A stretch of DNA of 64,000 nucleotides, from NCBI RefSeq assembly GCF_000949635.1, contig NZ_BAFN01000001.1, forward strand, positions 3,655,052 to 3,719,051, written 5' to 3'. The translations under genes were made by a program, and so were the position numbers. This document shows, in pieces, positions 17,369 to 27,662 of the stretch; positions within the stretch are counted from its first letter, which is position 1, and each line of letters starts with the position of its first letter. The DNA comes from Candidatus Brocadia sinica JPN1 (GTDB taxonomy: Bacteria; Planctomycetota; Brocadiia; Brocadiales; Brocadiaceae). Under the pieces are notes generated by a model. The model was given only the letters and a program-made list of their open reading frames with translations, was not told the DNA's origin and did no database searches.

Positions 17369-19459
17369 ATGGAAAAGCAAATACAAAGGGCTATAACTAT
17401 AGTAACTTTTTTTGCAGTAATTTTATTTTCCTTACCGCTTCTGGCTTATACAACAGAAAACGTTTTTGTGGTTGTTATTGATGGTTTGAGGAATAATGAG
17501 GCATTTGAAGATGCCGATCACGATCTCATACCTCACATTTGGAATGATCTCCGGCCTCAGGGTACAATATATACAGAATTCTACAATGATTATTTAACCA
17601 CTTTTACAACCCCCGGCCATATGGCAATTGTTACTGGTCAGTGGCATGTTGCTCCTAATCTTGCCAATGTCGTATCAGGCGGTATTTACGATGTACGTCC
17701 CGAAGCGCCAACCATCTTTGAGTATTTTCGGTACCATACCGGTAAACCGAAGGCGAGTTGTTTGGTTGTAACAGGGAAAAAAAATAATATACAACTGGAC
17801 TGGTCTCTGGAACCCACCTATGGCCCTAATTATGCAAGTTTATTGTTTGAGGGCGGGAACGATACTGACACCTATGCGCTGTTAAAAACAAAGTTAGAGG
17901 CGCATCATTCCAACCTCGTAGTGGTAAACCTTCGGGACGTTGACGAAGCCGGACACACCGGTGACTGGGTTACATACACCGGGGCAATTAAAAAGGCGGA
18001 TGAATTGGTCTATCAGATTTGGACGCAGTTAATACAGGGGGATGCGTTTTATGCAAATAAGACAACCATGATTGTTACATCAGATCATGGCCGTCATGAC
18101 GATGAATATGGAGGATTTCAGGAGCATGCCGGGATGTGTCACGGATGCCGTCATGTTCTGTTTTTGGGCATAGGCCCTGATACTCCGGCAGGACTGGAAA
18201 TCCCTGAGAGACGTTATCTGAGAGATATCGCTCCAACGGTTGGAGAATTCCTTGGCTTTCCCACTCCGTTTGCCCGCGGGCAGATAATGACCGGCATCTT
18301 TTCTCAGAATCCTGACCCGAAAATTCATGTTTACTGCCGGAATCCACGGGTGAAAATTTTTAATGGGAAGGTGTTTGTTGTTTGGTCGCAGAATGATCCG
18401 ACCGATACGGGGAATGAACATGTCTTTCTCATGAAGAAAGATTCGGCAGATATGTTCTTTAGCAATCCCATACCGGTTGATTCACAGAAGGCACGCTGGG
18501 CTTTTTTCCCTGCCGTGACTGCCAATAAAGACGGCCTTCATGTTGTCTGGCTAGACGGACGTGCCCTGGACGGGATTCACGATACATGGTCGGTATATTA
18601 CCGGAAAAGTCCGGATTATGGATCGACCTGGGAAAATGAACAACTCATTGCAACCAGTACGTTTGAGTCTGCCGACCCTCTTTCAATGGAAATAGTAGGA
18701 GAACCCGAAATTATCTCCAATGAACTCGGTGAACTCATTATCACCGTCCGTTATAAGAGAGGTTCTGGCCAGAACAGGAGGATTACCAGTTTCCGATCAG
18801 CAGATGGAGGGAGAAACTGGGTTGAAATCATGGTTAAGCAGGATAACTTCTCACCCATTCAATATAGTCCTATAACCATGGAAGGGCCAAAAGAGGCCTC
18901 GATGGTGTGGATTGATCTGGCGCCGACCCCGAATAAGCCCAACTATTATAATTGGGAGGTCTTTTTTATGCGCACCATGAACTCCGGTACAACGTGGAAA
19001 GACCTGAACCGTTTAACGAATGATGCCGGTTACTCATACTTGCCCATGCTTGCCTGGGGTGGGAGAAAACTGATTACCGTGTGGGCGAACCGGGATCCAT
19101 CCGGAACACCATGGAAATTGTGTATCCGGCCAAGTACTAACAAAGGGTGGTCCTGGGGTAGCGTCCTTACCATCCCACTAGGCGACTCGTCAGCGTGGCA
19201 ACCGGCAATTGTATGGAATTCTGCCAGGAATGAATTCTTCATGTCCTGGACTGATTATGCATCAGGTGTACCAGATTTACGTTCAAGTACAAGTAAAAAC
19301 GGAGTGAACTGGTCCATGCCGGTCACAATCAACTCTCAATCAACCAATATTTTCCGTTGCAAACCTCATGTGACGTCAGGAGACGGTTTATTGTACCTGG
19401 TATGGGAAGAACAGGTTCCCGGCGCAGGGGATTGGGTAATTGGTACAGCTTCTCTGTGA
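17369..19459 (+). CDS. secreted alkaline-phosphatase-superfamily phosphoesterase with Asp-box (sialidase-like) propeller
   Basis: 696 residues from the ATG at 17369, which has GGAAAGGAG 9 nt upstream; an in-frame GTG at 17291 is less likely. Residues 1-27 are a signal peptide (VTFFAVILFSLPLLAYT). Residues about 30-300 resemble type I phosphodiesterases: VVVIDGLRNN (metal Asp), FTTPGHMAIVTG (Thr nucleophile), DVDEAGH and TSDHGRH (metal ligands). The C-terminal half has repeated Asp-box-like motifs (SPDYGSTW, SADGGRNW, TMNSGTTW, STNKGWSW), suggesting a beta-propeller for glycan binding. It lies directly behind a c-di-GMP riboswitch, which links it to surface or biofilm life. Substrate unknown. 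Confidence 0.85.
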   Translation: MEKQIQRAITIVTFFAVILFSLPLLAYTTENVFVVVIDGLRNNEAFEDADHDLIPHIWNDLRPQGTIYTEFYNDYLTTFTTPGHMAIVTGQWHVAPNLANVVSGGIYDVRPEAPTIFEYFRYHTGKPKASCLVVTGKKNNIQLDWSLEPTYGPNYASLLFEGGNDTDTYALLKTKLEAHHSNLVVVNLRDVDEAGHTGDWVTYTGAIKKADELVYQIWTQLIQGDAFYANKTTMIVTSDHGRHDDEYGGFQEHAGMCHGCRHVLFLGIGPDTPAGLEIPERRYLRDIAPTVGEFLGFPTPFARGQIMTGIFSQNPDPKIHVYCRNPRVKIFNGKVFVVWSQNDPTDTGNEHVFLMKKDSADMFFSNPIPVDSQKARWAFFPAVTANKDGLHVVWLDGRALDGIHDTWSVYYRKSPDYGSTWENEQLIATSTFESADPLSMEIVGEPEIISNELGELIITVRYKRGSGQNRRITSFRSADGGRNWVEIMVKQDNFSPIQYSPITMEGPKEASMVWIDLAPTPNKPNYYNWEVFFMRTMNSGTTWKDLNRLTNDAGYSYLPMLAWGGRKLITVWANRDPSGTPWKLCIRPSTNKGWSWGSVLTIPLGDSSAWQPAIVWNSARNEFFMSWTDYASGVPDLRSSTSKNGVNWSMPVTINSQSTNIFRCKPHVTSGDGLLYLVWEEQVPGAGDWVIGTASL

Positions 19460-19504
19460 TTGAGAAGTGCATTTGAAATTTATTTGGGTTTCTTGATGGG
19501 GTAA

Positions 19505-21025
19505 CTACTTTTGTTTCATTGCAGCCACCTTGTTGATGGCATTTAAATAGGCCTTTGCGCTGGCCTCGATGATATCAGTGCTTACCGCACGGCCCCCGAT
19601 AGTTTTCCCATCCACTTCGACATTTACATAAACCTCACCCATTGCATCCTTCCCGCTGGTAACAGCGCGGATGTTGTAATCCTGCAGCTTGCCGGGGATA
19701 CCGGTTGATAAATCGACAGCCTTGAAAAGGGCATCAATGGGACCATCGCCAATGGTGGTGTTATCCACCAAACGGCCATCCTGTAATTTAAGTCTTACCC
19801 CGGCTGTTGGAACCGTAGTAGGTCCGCAACTGATACTGAGGCTTTCTAATTGAAAGATATGGGGGACTTCCATCTTTTCTATGCCGATAATGGCTTCAAT
19901 ATCCTCATCAAAGACCTCTTTCTTCTTATCAGCTATGTGCTTAAATTCCTCAAAAGCCCGTTCGAATTCTTTTTCCGATAATTCGTATCCCAGTTCCTTG
20001 ATGCGTGTTTTAAAGGCATTTCGGCCGGATAATTTCCCGAGCACAAGCTTGGTCTTTAAATACCCGACGTCTTCGGGTTTCATAATCTCATAGGTAGTGC
20101 GTTCCTTGATTACCCCGTCCTGATGTACCCCTGACTGGTGTGCGAATGCATTTTCACCGACAATGGCCTTGTTCCTCTGTACCCGCAGTCCTGTAAGGGT
20201 GCTTACCAGTCTGCTCGTGGCAATCAATTCCTTTGTGACAATACGGGTAGAACGCTGGTAAAAATCATGACGTGTCTTAATGGCCATCACGATCTCTTCC
20301 AGTGCCGCGTTCCCTGCCCGTTCTCCGATGCCGTTGATGGTACACTCGACCTGTTGTGCGCCTGCCTTTATAGCAGCCAGGGAATTAGCCACGGCAAGTC
20401 CTAGGTCATTGTGACAATGTACGCTGATTATTGCCTTATCAATGTTTTTAACGTTTTCTTTTAATCCGCGGATAATGGAGGCATATTGATCGGGCGTGGC
20501 ATAACCTACGGTATCTGGGATATTAACAGTCTTTGCGCCGGCATCAATAACGGCCTCGACAACCTGAATGAGGAAGTCTGGTTCCGTTCTGGATGCGTCT
20601 TCTGTGGAAAATTCTACATCATCCACATATTTTAAGGCGTGCGCAACCCCTTTGACAGCCAGGTGAACAATTTCTTCCTTTGCCTTAAGGAGCTTGTATT
20701 TTCTGTGAATTTCAGAGGTGGCGAGAAAGACATGTATTCGTGGCTTTTCGGCCTTTTCCAGAGCCCTGGCGGCACTGTCAATATCCTTTTCAACGGCGCG
20801 GGCAAGACCTGCCACGGAAATTCCCCGAATTTCCCGGGCAATTCTGCTTACCGATTCAAAGTCACCTGGTGATGAGACGGGAAAACCAGCCTCAATAACG
20901 TCCACATTCAGCAGCGCTAATTGCCGCGCAATCTGGACCTTTTCGTTAATATCCAGACTTGCTCCAGGCGACTGTTCTCCGTCTCGCAGTGTGGTGTCAA
21001 AAATAATGATGTTATTATTGGTCAC
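19505..21025 (-). CDS. leuA: 2-isopropylmalate synthase
   Basis: 506 residues. Condenses acetyl-CoA with 2-oxoisovalerate, the first step of leucine synthesis. Catalytic barrel motifs [13 protein letters not shown] (residues 9-21) and [16 protein letters not shown] (metal His ligands) are present, with [11 protein letters not shown]. The C-terminal LeuA regulatory/dimer domain (about 370-500, [27 protein letters not shown]) is complete, so leucine feedback control is expected. It is divergent from the cytochrome gene. Confidence 0.95.
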   Translation of the reverse strand: MTNNNIIIFDTTLRDGEQSPGASLDINEKVQIARQLALLNVDVIEAGFPVSSPGDFESVSRIAREIRGISVAGLARAVEKDIDSAARALEKAEKPRIHVFLATSEIHRKYKLLKAKEEIVHLAVKGVAHALKYVDDVEFSTEDASRTEPDFLIQVVEAVIDAGAKTVNIPDTVGYATPDQYASIIRGLKENVKNIDKAIISVHCHNDLGLAVANSLAAIKAGAQQVECTINGIGERAGNAALEEIVMAIKTRHDFYQRSTRIVTKELIATSRLVSTLTGLRVQRNKAIVGENAFAHQSGVHQDGVIKERTTYEIMKPEDVGYLKTKLVLGKLSGRNAFKTRIKELGYELSEKEFERAFEEFKHIADKKKEVFDEDIEAIIGIEKMEVPHIFQLESLSISCGPTTVPTAGVRLKLQDGRLVDNTTIGDGPIDALFKAVDLSTGIPGKLQDYNIRAVTSGKDAMGEVYVNVEVDGKTIGGRAVSTDIIEASAKAYLNAINKVAAMKQK

Positions 21026-21105
21026 AAATAGTTTCCCTTATTTCATAATTTGGATGTGAGTCTGTAAAAATTTTACTACATGTCATAACTACATTCAATA
21101 ACAAT

Positions 21106-21133
21106 TTGAAGTGTTTGTGTTATCGGGTATAAT
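21106..21133 (+). promoter_or_regulatory. sigma-70 promoter before the octahaem cytochrome
   Basis: TTGAAG, 16-nt spacer, perfect TATAAT. It predicts a leader of about 230 nt that contains repeat element E1. Confidence 0.65.
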
Positions 21134-21160
21134 TCCTGATACTTGTGGCTGCATAATCTA

Positions 21161-21236
21161 ATGTATCGGAATTTCAATTACCCCCCATACTCCGTTTACA
21201 GGGGAAACAGAGGGAAAGTAGCCGAAGGCCTAATGA
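21161..21236 (+). repeat. dispersed element E, copy 1 (in cytochrome leader)
   Basis: Shares with 63890-63968, in the same orientation: ATGTAT..GAATTTCAATTACCCCCC, a CCGT(T/A)(T/A)AC..GGGG block, ACAGAGGGAA and GCCGAAGGC(C/G)TAAT. The hairpin-forming core and its leader position suggest a structured RNA. It is not a clear match to a riboswitch class known to me. Confidence 0.65.
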
Positions 21237-21370
21237 AAGAAAAACAGTATGATAAACTACTACAAACAAATTTTTGTCCTTTACCGGAAGGGAGCTGGCA
21301 TTTTAAGATTACGTTTGTATAATGCCTCGTGGAGAGAAAAACATCCAGGATTATATCAGGGGGAAAAAAG

Positions 21371-22732
21371 ATGCCTCACTCATTACAATATCCTATAAAT
21401 AAATCTCTGAAATATCTTACCATTGTGATGCTTTTGGCGGAATTCTGTTGTCTCGCCAGTTGTGCGACCCACAAGAAGACAACTACCCCGCAAACAGTGA
21501 TTATCCCTCCTGAAGAAATACCAATTATCAAAGCCGCAGAAGCGGTAACAGTTGCAAAAGAGGAAAAAGGAATTACCGACGAATCCTTGAAATGCATAAC
21601 CTGTCACGAGGAACGCAGGGTGACACATGGCTGGGTCGCGGACTGGCAGGGTAGCAAGCATGCAAGAAAGGGTGTGGGATGCGAGGCATGCCATGTTAGT
21701 TCAAATGCAGAACTCGCAACAAAGGAAGCAATAGAGTTGGAATATCTCAGCACTGATGGGAACAGTTGCGATGATAAGAGGGTCCATCGCAAGGTTACTG
21801 CCAGCAATTGTGGCAAATGCCACAGAAAAGAATACCAGGAATTTATGAAGAGCCGCCACTCCATTGGCTGGCAAAGGGTGCTGGAGTGCAGGAAACTCAT
21901 GGAAATTCCCAAAGGCACCCGTTCTGAAAAGTGTGAGCAGTGTCATAATATCCAATTTAAATGTGATTCATGTCACACGCGGCATACCTTTAATACCCTT
22001 GAGGCCAAAACTCCCGAGGCATGCAGGACGTGTCACATGGGTTCAGATCACCCCCATCACGATGTATACATCTCTTCCAAGCACGGGACTGTTTATACTG
22101 CAAGTCAATCCGGCATATTAAAAGAATCTCAATCTGTCCAGTCCTTGCGGTCGCCGGTATGTGTTACCTGTCATATGCCTCAGGGTACTCATGATATGAG
22201 TTTTGGACTTACCTGTGGCCCTGTTGCAGGAAGTAGGCTGTCTTATATTGACAGGAATGGCGCTGCCATAGATGAAATTGAATTAGTAAAAAAACGTGAA
22301 GACATGCTGTCCGTTTGTAATAGATGCCATTCCTTGCGCTTTGCAAAGAATGCATTAACGAGGGCTGATGATATCTATAAAAATATTGAGACTGTTATAA
22401 AAGAGGCGAAGGATATTGTCTTTGGTTTAGAAAAGGAAAAGCTTTTAATTCCACCAGTTGGTGAAGTGGTGAAAATTCCTTTGCCTGGTCATGCCTTCAT
22501 CCAGGAAGACCTTCAATCTTATACGAACAGACCCAGGATAGAGCGGCTCTTTATCAAATTAACACACAGCGCTGCTGTTACATGGAAAGGGGCTTACCAT
22601 AAAAATCCGGGCTATACACACCTGTATGGGTGGGCAAAACTCCAGGAAGATGTGAGTGAGATGAGAGAAGAAGTAAAAAAATTACGGGAAGAAGCAGAAC
22701 TCAGAAGGAAGATGAAAATGAAGCTGCGATAA
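21371..22732 (+). CDS. octahaem c-type cytochrome, hydroxylamine-oxidoreductase-like lipoprotein
   Basis: 453 residues from the ATG at 21371 (an in-frame GTG lies at 21329). A signal peptide ends in a lipobox LASC. Eight CxxCH haem sites occur in order: CITCH, CEACH, CGKCH, CEQCH, CDSCH, CRTCH, CVTCH, CNRCH. The C-terminal part has HKNPGYTHLYGWAKLQ, typical of the HAO-like octahaem family, followed by a charged coiled coil (MREEVKKLREEAELRRK). Anammox bacteria encode many HAO paralogues acting on hydroxylamine, hydrazine or nitrite. Whether this one has the P460-type cross-linking Tyr, and hence oxidative activity, cannot be decided here. It acts outside the cytoplasmic membrane as an anchored electron-transfer protein. 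Confidence 0.85.
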   Translation: MPHSLQYPINKSLKYLTIVMLLAEFCCLASCATHKKTTTPQTVIIPPEEIPIIKAAEAVTVAKEEKGITDESLKCITCHEERRVTHGWVADWQGSKHARKGVGCEACHVSSNAELATKEAIELEYLSTDGNSCDDKRVHRKVTASNCGKCHRKEYQEFMKSRHSIGWQRVLECRKLMEIPKGTRSEKCEQCHNIQFKCDSCHTRHTFNTLEAKTPEACRTCHMGSDHPHHDVYISSKHGTVYTASQSGILKESQSVQSLRSPVCVTCHMPQGTHDMSFGLTCGPVAGSRLSYIDRNGAAIDEIELVKKREDMLSVCNRCHSLRFAKNALTRADDIYKNIETVIKEAKDIVFGLEKEKLLIPPVGEVVKIPLPGHAFIQEDLQSYTNRPRIERLFIKLTHSAAVTWKGAYHKNPGYTHLYGWAKLQEDVSEMREEVKKLREEAELRRKMKMKLR

Positions 22733-22923
22733 AAGTTACTCCAAGTAGTCTAAAAAAGGTCATTTTTAAAAATGGTTATTGAGTTTGCTCAGCAAATATC
22801 AATATATTACACTGTCATTCCCTAAAATACCCCTGCTCATGGTGATTTGCTGAGGGAACTTAATAAGCATTTAATTATAAGCTAAAAGGTTATCAAAACC
22901 AAATTTGAGAATGGAGAAGTTGC

Positions 22924-23193
22924 ATGGATCAGAATGCTGAAAAAGGTTATACGGAATATCAAAAGAAGATGATTAAGAATTTTTATGAAAACAAAGACCT
23001 CCGCCTTATACAAAGGCTGGGGGAATTAGTCTCAGATTTATATTTGGAAACAAGTGAAAAAAAGAAGGAATCCGGATGGAAAAGGATTAAGAAAATGCTT
23101 CTCGATTTGAAGGTGCATCCGAATGAGGTAGAGTATCTGACGAAGGATAAGAATCTTTCTGTACTTTCGAAGAAATTGGCAGAGATGTTTTAA
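22924..23193 (+). CDS. hypothetical helical protein
   Basis: 89 residues, all alpha in appearance, rich in Lys and Glu (QKKMIKNFYENKDLRLIQRL, YLETSEKKKESGWKRIKKML). No signal peptide or Cys. The ATG has AGAATGGAGAAG 7-18 nt upstream. No family recognised and no operon partner within 190 bp on either side. Confidence 0.65.
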   Translation: MDQNAEKGYTEYQKKMIKNFYENKDLRLIQRLGELVSDLYLETSEKKKESGWKRIKKMLLDLKVHPNEVEYLTKDKNLSVLSKKLAEMF

Positions 23194-23616
23194 TATTTCT
23201 GGCTATAAGGAACGTAACGAAGGAAAATGTAAAACCGCATGTATTTGGTAATTCCCCAGTCGGGTCTCAAAGCTGGAATCTGGAAGTCAGATTCAGAAGT
23301 CAGGAAAAAAGCAGTTTAAACAGCATAAACCGTTCAAACCGCTTTGTTCTGAATGCTGACTCCTGGCTACTGCATTCGGACCTGAATAGTTACCAGGTAA
23401 AAAAAATATTTAGGAATAAATATCAAAAGCCTTTTGCTTATTTCTTTATCTGGTTTGACGTGTTTGAATAGGCTTTGATTCTACCAGTATTTTCAAGTCA
23501 TTCAAGACATTTTCATCATTGCTTTACATAGTAATGTTTGGGTCGGTTTGTGTGTGTAAGTACGGATTAGGTACGAAGGGAGATTTTAACAACTATCAAT
23601 TCGGAGGTATAATTCT
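23194..23616. other. non-coding region with integrative-element relic signals
   Basis: No gene. At 23451-23481 the sequence GGTTTGACGTGTTTGAATAGG resembles the left end of the satellite at 35338-35362 (GTTTGTTTTGACCTGTTTTGATAGG). At 23559-23575 it has AGTACG and GGTACG 11 nt apart, like the paired sites at both ends of that satellite. A GAAGTCAGG / CTGACTCCTGG inverted pair lies at 23297-23370. Confidence 0.4.
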
Positions 23617-23781
23617 ATGAAAAAAGACAATCCAAAACAAGAGGCATACACAATTTTACGGAGCGCCGGGAAGTCAATAGAGGAAGCTTACAAACAGGCT
23701 GGCTATGCGGGAAAGCCTGGAACTAACCCGCATTTCTCACAGAGGGTAATTTGTAATATCAAAAGGTTTCAAAATACATAA
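23617..23781 (+). CDS. small HTH-like protein, possible terminase-small-subunit-type fragment
   Basis: 54 codons: MKKDNPKQEAYTILRSAGK at the N-terminus, then SIEEAYKQAGYAGKPGTNPH and a basic end. TCGGAGG is 9 nt upstream of the ATG. The pattern of a short helix-turn-helix followed by GYxGKPGTNP resembles the N-terminal DNA-binding part of phage terminase small subunits, but similarity is judged by eye. It sits beside the element-relic signals. Confidence 0.5.
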   Translation: MKKDNPKQEAYTILRSAGKSIEEAYKQAGYAGKPGTNPHFSQRVICNIKRFQNT

Positions 23782-23858
23782 TGAGTTTGGTATCCAAGAC
23801 TGATTTTTCTGCTTTTATGCATCAACATTGAATATCCTCATCGTTTTATTGATAAAAA

Positions 23859-25146
23859 CCCGGGAGATGCTATCAAAAGGCGTATTTTGGGCGTAGCGCT
23901 CCCGTCCGGCTTAGCAATCATACTTACAATGGTAAATCTTTTCTGAACTTCAACAGAGCATTGGATACGCTTTACGAATGTTTTGAAAAGCGCGCTGAAA
24001 GACTTCTTTATAGGGATAAGCACTGGACAGGCAAACTGCGATTCTCCTTACACTCACCTTTACCTGTGCGCCAATCTTGAGCAGTTTTGTTCGGATCGTG
24101 CTGCACTGTGCTTGTGAGAATTCTGTTGAACAAAGCCCTATCCGTCTTAATTCGTTGAGTAACACATAAGCCACTGACGAGAACCACAGCCTCAGTTGAT
24201 TGGCACGCATCGTCTCTGTACTTGTCCGGTCGGCAAACAAATGTAACTGCTGTTCCTTGATCCTGTTTTCCATCTCCCCACGTGCACAATACTCTTGCTC
24301 GTAAAGACTCCTGGCATCTTTCTCCTCCGATTTTAGTGATGTTACTACAAACCGGGGATTTGGCCCCTTCTCTAAATATTCCACCTTGCCCACTACCCGA
24401 CGACCCTTGGACCAACTCTTCACCGTTTTATAGAAAAAATCTTTATACACCCTGGATGCTCTTCCTGTCTGCTCATATTGTTTTCTTGCCTCTTCCATTT
24501 CGCCTTGTATCTCTTCTTGTAATCGAGAATTCCTTGCAAGCCCAAAGAGATAGTCCACATGGTTTGCTTCACACCAACTCATGATTTCTTCCCTCGCAGA
24601 CCCCGAATCACCCCGCACTACAATTTTCACCTCAGGCCATTCGTGGAAAAAACGACCTTCCTGGCTCCCGTGTATCGGATCATCCGTCGCATCCAAATCC
24701 AAAACACTCTTGCTTCGCCTATCCTGCCCTGTCGGGTCTTTCTTCTTGCACAAAACTGCCAACAATGGGTCTATCCTCAATTGATCATGATCATTCAAGT
24801 CCTCATATCCTAACGCTATCCCATATATCCTCTGTGATAATAATTCTTCTACTGTATGCTCTATTGCGTCCTGATCCCGATAATTGGTAAAACACTTTGA
24901 AAACTCTTTCATGAAACCTCTTGCCTGTTCTAATCCTCTCAGTAACAGGCCTCCGGCGTCGGTTGTTATTTGCCCTCTATTAAATTGCGATATTACCTTC
25001 CTTCCGCTTAACCCTTGATACTCTATTGCATCTTTACACCCTGTTTTCACCTTCAACCCTCCTCTTGCTATGTATAATCTGTTCTTTACAAACATCTTAT
25101 ACCATAAATATCGAGGGTTGTCTAACATATCGGTGAGAAATCCGGG
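23859..25146 (-). mobile_element. IS1380-family insertion sequence (degenerate)
   Basis: Contains one transposase frame. Probable ends are weak: CCCGG at 23859 and the inverse CCGGG at 25142-25146. The right end cuts an S74 tail-fibre gene whose reading frame becomes coherent only to the right of it. Confidence 0.6.
23950..25128 (-). pseudogene. IS1380-family transposase with internal deletions
   Basis: 392 residues; full IS1380 transposases are usually about 430-460. Family hallmarks are present: QITTDAGGLLLR, YEDLNDHDQLRIDP, LDLDATDDPIHGSQEGRFFH, and VRGDSGSAREEIMSWCEANH. After DPTGQDRR the usual segment containing the GKSTLNRLE block is missing, and after GRFFH the expected CYLPL..CG segment is missing, giving GRFFHEWPEVK. 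Both losses are in frame. It is probably inactive. Confidence 0.8.
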
Positions 25147-25148
25147 CT

Positions 25149-25717
25149 AACTCAAACAGTTTTTTTATTGGAAATGATGGAAACCCAACTTTCTTTGTTT
25201 CAGGGATGAATGCAGATGTTGGTAAGGTTGGAATTGGTACAACGGCACCAGACCAAAGACTCTCCGTAAATGGCAATGCCTCGAAAACTGGTGGGGGATC
25301 ATGGCTGGTATTTTCTGATGAAAGATTAAAGAACATTTACGGCTCATTCGATGCTGGCCTCAATGAAGTCTTACAACTACAGCCAATCATTTATCGTTAT
25401 AAAAAAGGCAATTCACTCAATATCCCTGATGAAGGAGAACATATTGGCTTTAGTGCCCAAGAGGTTCAAAAGGTAATACCAGAGGCTGTCACTGAAAATA
25501 GCAAGGGATATCTTATGATGGATAATGATCCCATCTTGTGGGCTATGCTGAATGCCATTAAGGAACTCAAGGCAGAAATGAAGCTTTAAAGATTGAAAAG
25601 AATGCAGAAATGGCTGAGTTGAAGGCCTTCGTAAGCAATTTTACCAAACCCTCCACCATGCCCGCTTCTTTTGATGGTATATCAGAGAAAGATTCCAACA
25701 GTAACAGGATGTACTAA
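25149..25717 (+). pseudogene. S74 (intramolecular chaperone) tail-fibre-like protein, C-terminal remnant
   Basis: The frame reads NSFFIGNDGNPTFFVSG, then GKVGIGTTAPDQRLSVNGNA, DERLKN, and IGFSAQEVQKVIPEAV, the signature of the peptidase S74 chaperone domain of tail spikes and surface proteins. The 5' part is absent because IS1380 abuts it. A second lesion near 25573 shifts the frame: GCAGAAATGAAGCTTTAAAG ends one frame, while the other continues ENEALKIEKNAEMAELKAF to the stop at 25717. Confidence 0.8.
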
Positions 25718-25773
25718 TATGCGTATTCACCAAAAATTTCCAGGATACGAATTGAAATATTCAGGAGAACAGC

Positions 25774-27662
25774 ATGTTTAAAAAGAAGATTCATGCCGCA
25801 GCATGATTCATCATCATACTGACTGGCATACTTCATACAACCATTTTACGTGCGGGAGAATTTGTCATACCAGCAGGCTATGAAATGTATGTTGGTGATG
25901 GCCATCTATTACTTGATAATGAGGACTTGAATAATGCCGGTATATTAGAGATAGACACGGGAAAGATCAGCGTAGGAGGTAATTGGACAAATATCGGCAC
26001 ATTTAATGCGGGAATTGGTACCGTTGAATTTACCGGCACCACAAACCAGATTATTTCAGGATCAACAAACTTCTACCATTTATTCTGTACTGCCCCGGGC
26101 AATCAACTTACCTTTGAGGCAGAAAGCACACAAACAATTCTTGCTCATTGTACACTAACCGGGACTTTGGAAAGTCCACTGATACTAAGAAGCACTGTTG
26201 ACGGGATACAGTGGAAGATAGACCCCCAGGGGACAAAGAATATCACCTATGTAGACGTAAAAGATTCTCATAACATAAACAGCATTTTAATAACCACTCA
26301 GGACTGGATCAATAGTGGTAATAATACGAAGTGGGCCTCTGTTACCAATACAGCGCCAGTGGCTGTTGCAGGGCAAGACACGTCTGTATATTTTACAGAT
26401 ACGGTGACACTTGACGGGAGTGGAAGTTATGATGTAGACGGTAATCCATTGAGTTATAGCTGGTCATTTATATCGATACCGCGAGGCAGTATGGCAATCC
26501 TTTTGAATCAAACCGCAGTAAATCCAACCTTTGTTGCAGACAAAGCTGGTACATGGTGAGTCTGATAGTCAATGATGGCACGGTGAATAGCATTCCCGAT
26601 ACCGTAAACATCACAACATTCAATTCGTCACCTGTTGCAGACGCAGGCCCAGACCAGACCGTTGAGCAGACAAACACTTCCGGTGCGCAGGTAACCCTTG
26701 ACGGCACCGGTTCAAGCGATCCCGATGGTGACACATTAACCTATACGTGGACAGGACCATTTGGTGAGGCAACAGGATCCATACCAACGGTAACCATGCC
26801 GCCAGGGGTAAACACCGTATATCCGGTAGTGAATGATGGTACGGTAGATTCAGAACCTGACACGGTAACTATCACTGTGCAGGATACGACGGTACCTGTA
26901 GTTTCAAATACCGCGGCGAATCCCAATCCCGTTGCCGTAAACACGTCATGTACCATTACCGCTCAGATCGATGATACAGCGACAGATATCTCCTATGCCG
27001 AGTACAGTATTGATGGTGACACTCAATGGTATAGCATAAATCCGATAACCACCGGAACAAATTCGGTGAATGTTTCGGTAACTATGCCGGGTGTTGCAGA
27101 ATCAAAACTTTTAACAGTATCCGTGCGTGGTACTGACGAAGAAGGCAATACGAGTAAACCGGAAAGCATTTACCTGCCTGTCTATGACCCCAGCGCAGGT
27201 TTTGTAACCGGCGGAGGCTGGATCTGGTCACCCAAGGGCGCATATACGCGTGATACCAGTCTGGAAGGCAAGGCGAACTTCGGGTTTGTAGCCAAGTACA
27301 AAAAGGGTGCGAATGTACCTGAGGGCAATACCGAGTTCCAGTTCAGCACAGCAGACTTTAATTTCCACTCAAACACGTACGATTGGCTTGTTGTCTCCGG
27401 ATTTAAAGCTACGTTTAAGGGAACCGGTATCATTGAAGGTGAAGAAGGCAGTCACAAGTTCATGATCTCCTGCGTTGACGGGGATTTAAAAGGCAACGGC
27501 GCCAAGGACACGTTCCGCATCCGCATCTGGGATGAAGACGGAAACGGCGGCGAGACCACCATCTATGACAACCAGATGGGCGCCGATATGGATGCAGAGG
27601 CCACCACGACGCTTGGCGGTGGATCGATCATCATCCACAGTGATAGTGGTAATAAAAAGTAA
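25774..27662 (+). pseudogene. exported PKD/REJ-repeat protein with post-COAP-type C-terminal domain (broken)
   Basis: ATG at 25774 begins MFKKKIHAAA, then a TGA at 25804 interrupts a signal peptide (FIIILTGILHTTILRAG). The same frame is open to 26559 and contains a PKD-like repeat (VTLDGSGSYDVDGNPLSYSW). Near 26553 the frame shifts and a second open segment (26553-27662) continues VSLIVNDGTVNSIPDTVNIT, a further repeat (VTLDGTGSSDPDGDTLTYTW) and a C-terminal module (GFVTGGGWIWSPKGAY, YDWLVVSGFKATFKGTG, FRIRIWDEDGNGG). Two lesions could be real decay or sequence errors. The intact protein would be secreted or surface bound. Confidence 0.8.

Noticed and set aside
21161-21236. Element E as a cobalamin, TPP or c-di-GMP riboswitch
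   Set aside because: None of the strictly conserved blocks of those classes is present; only a loose likeness to the glycine core in copy 2.
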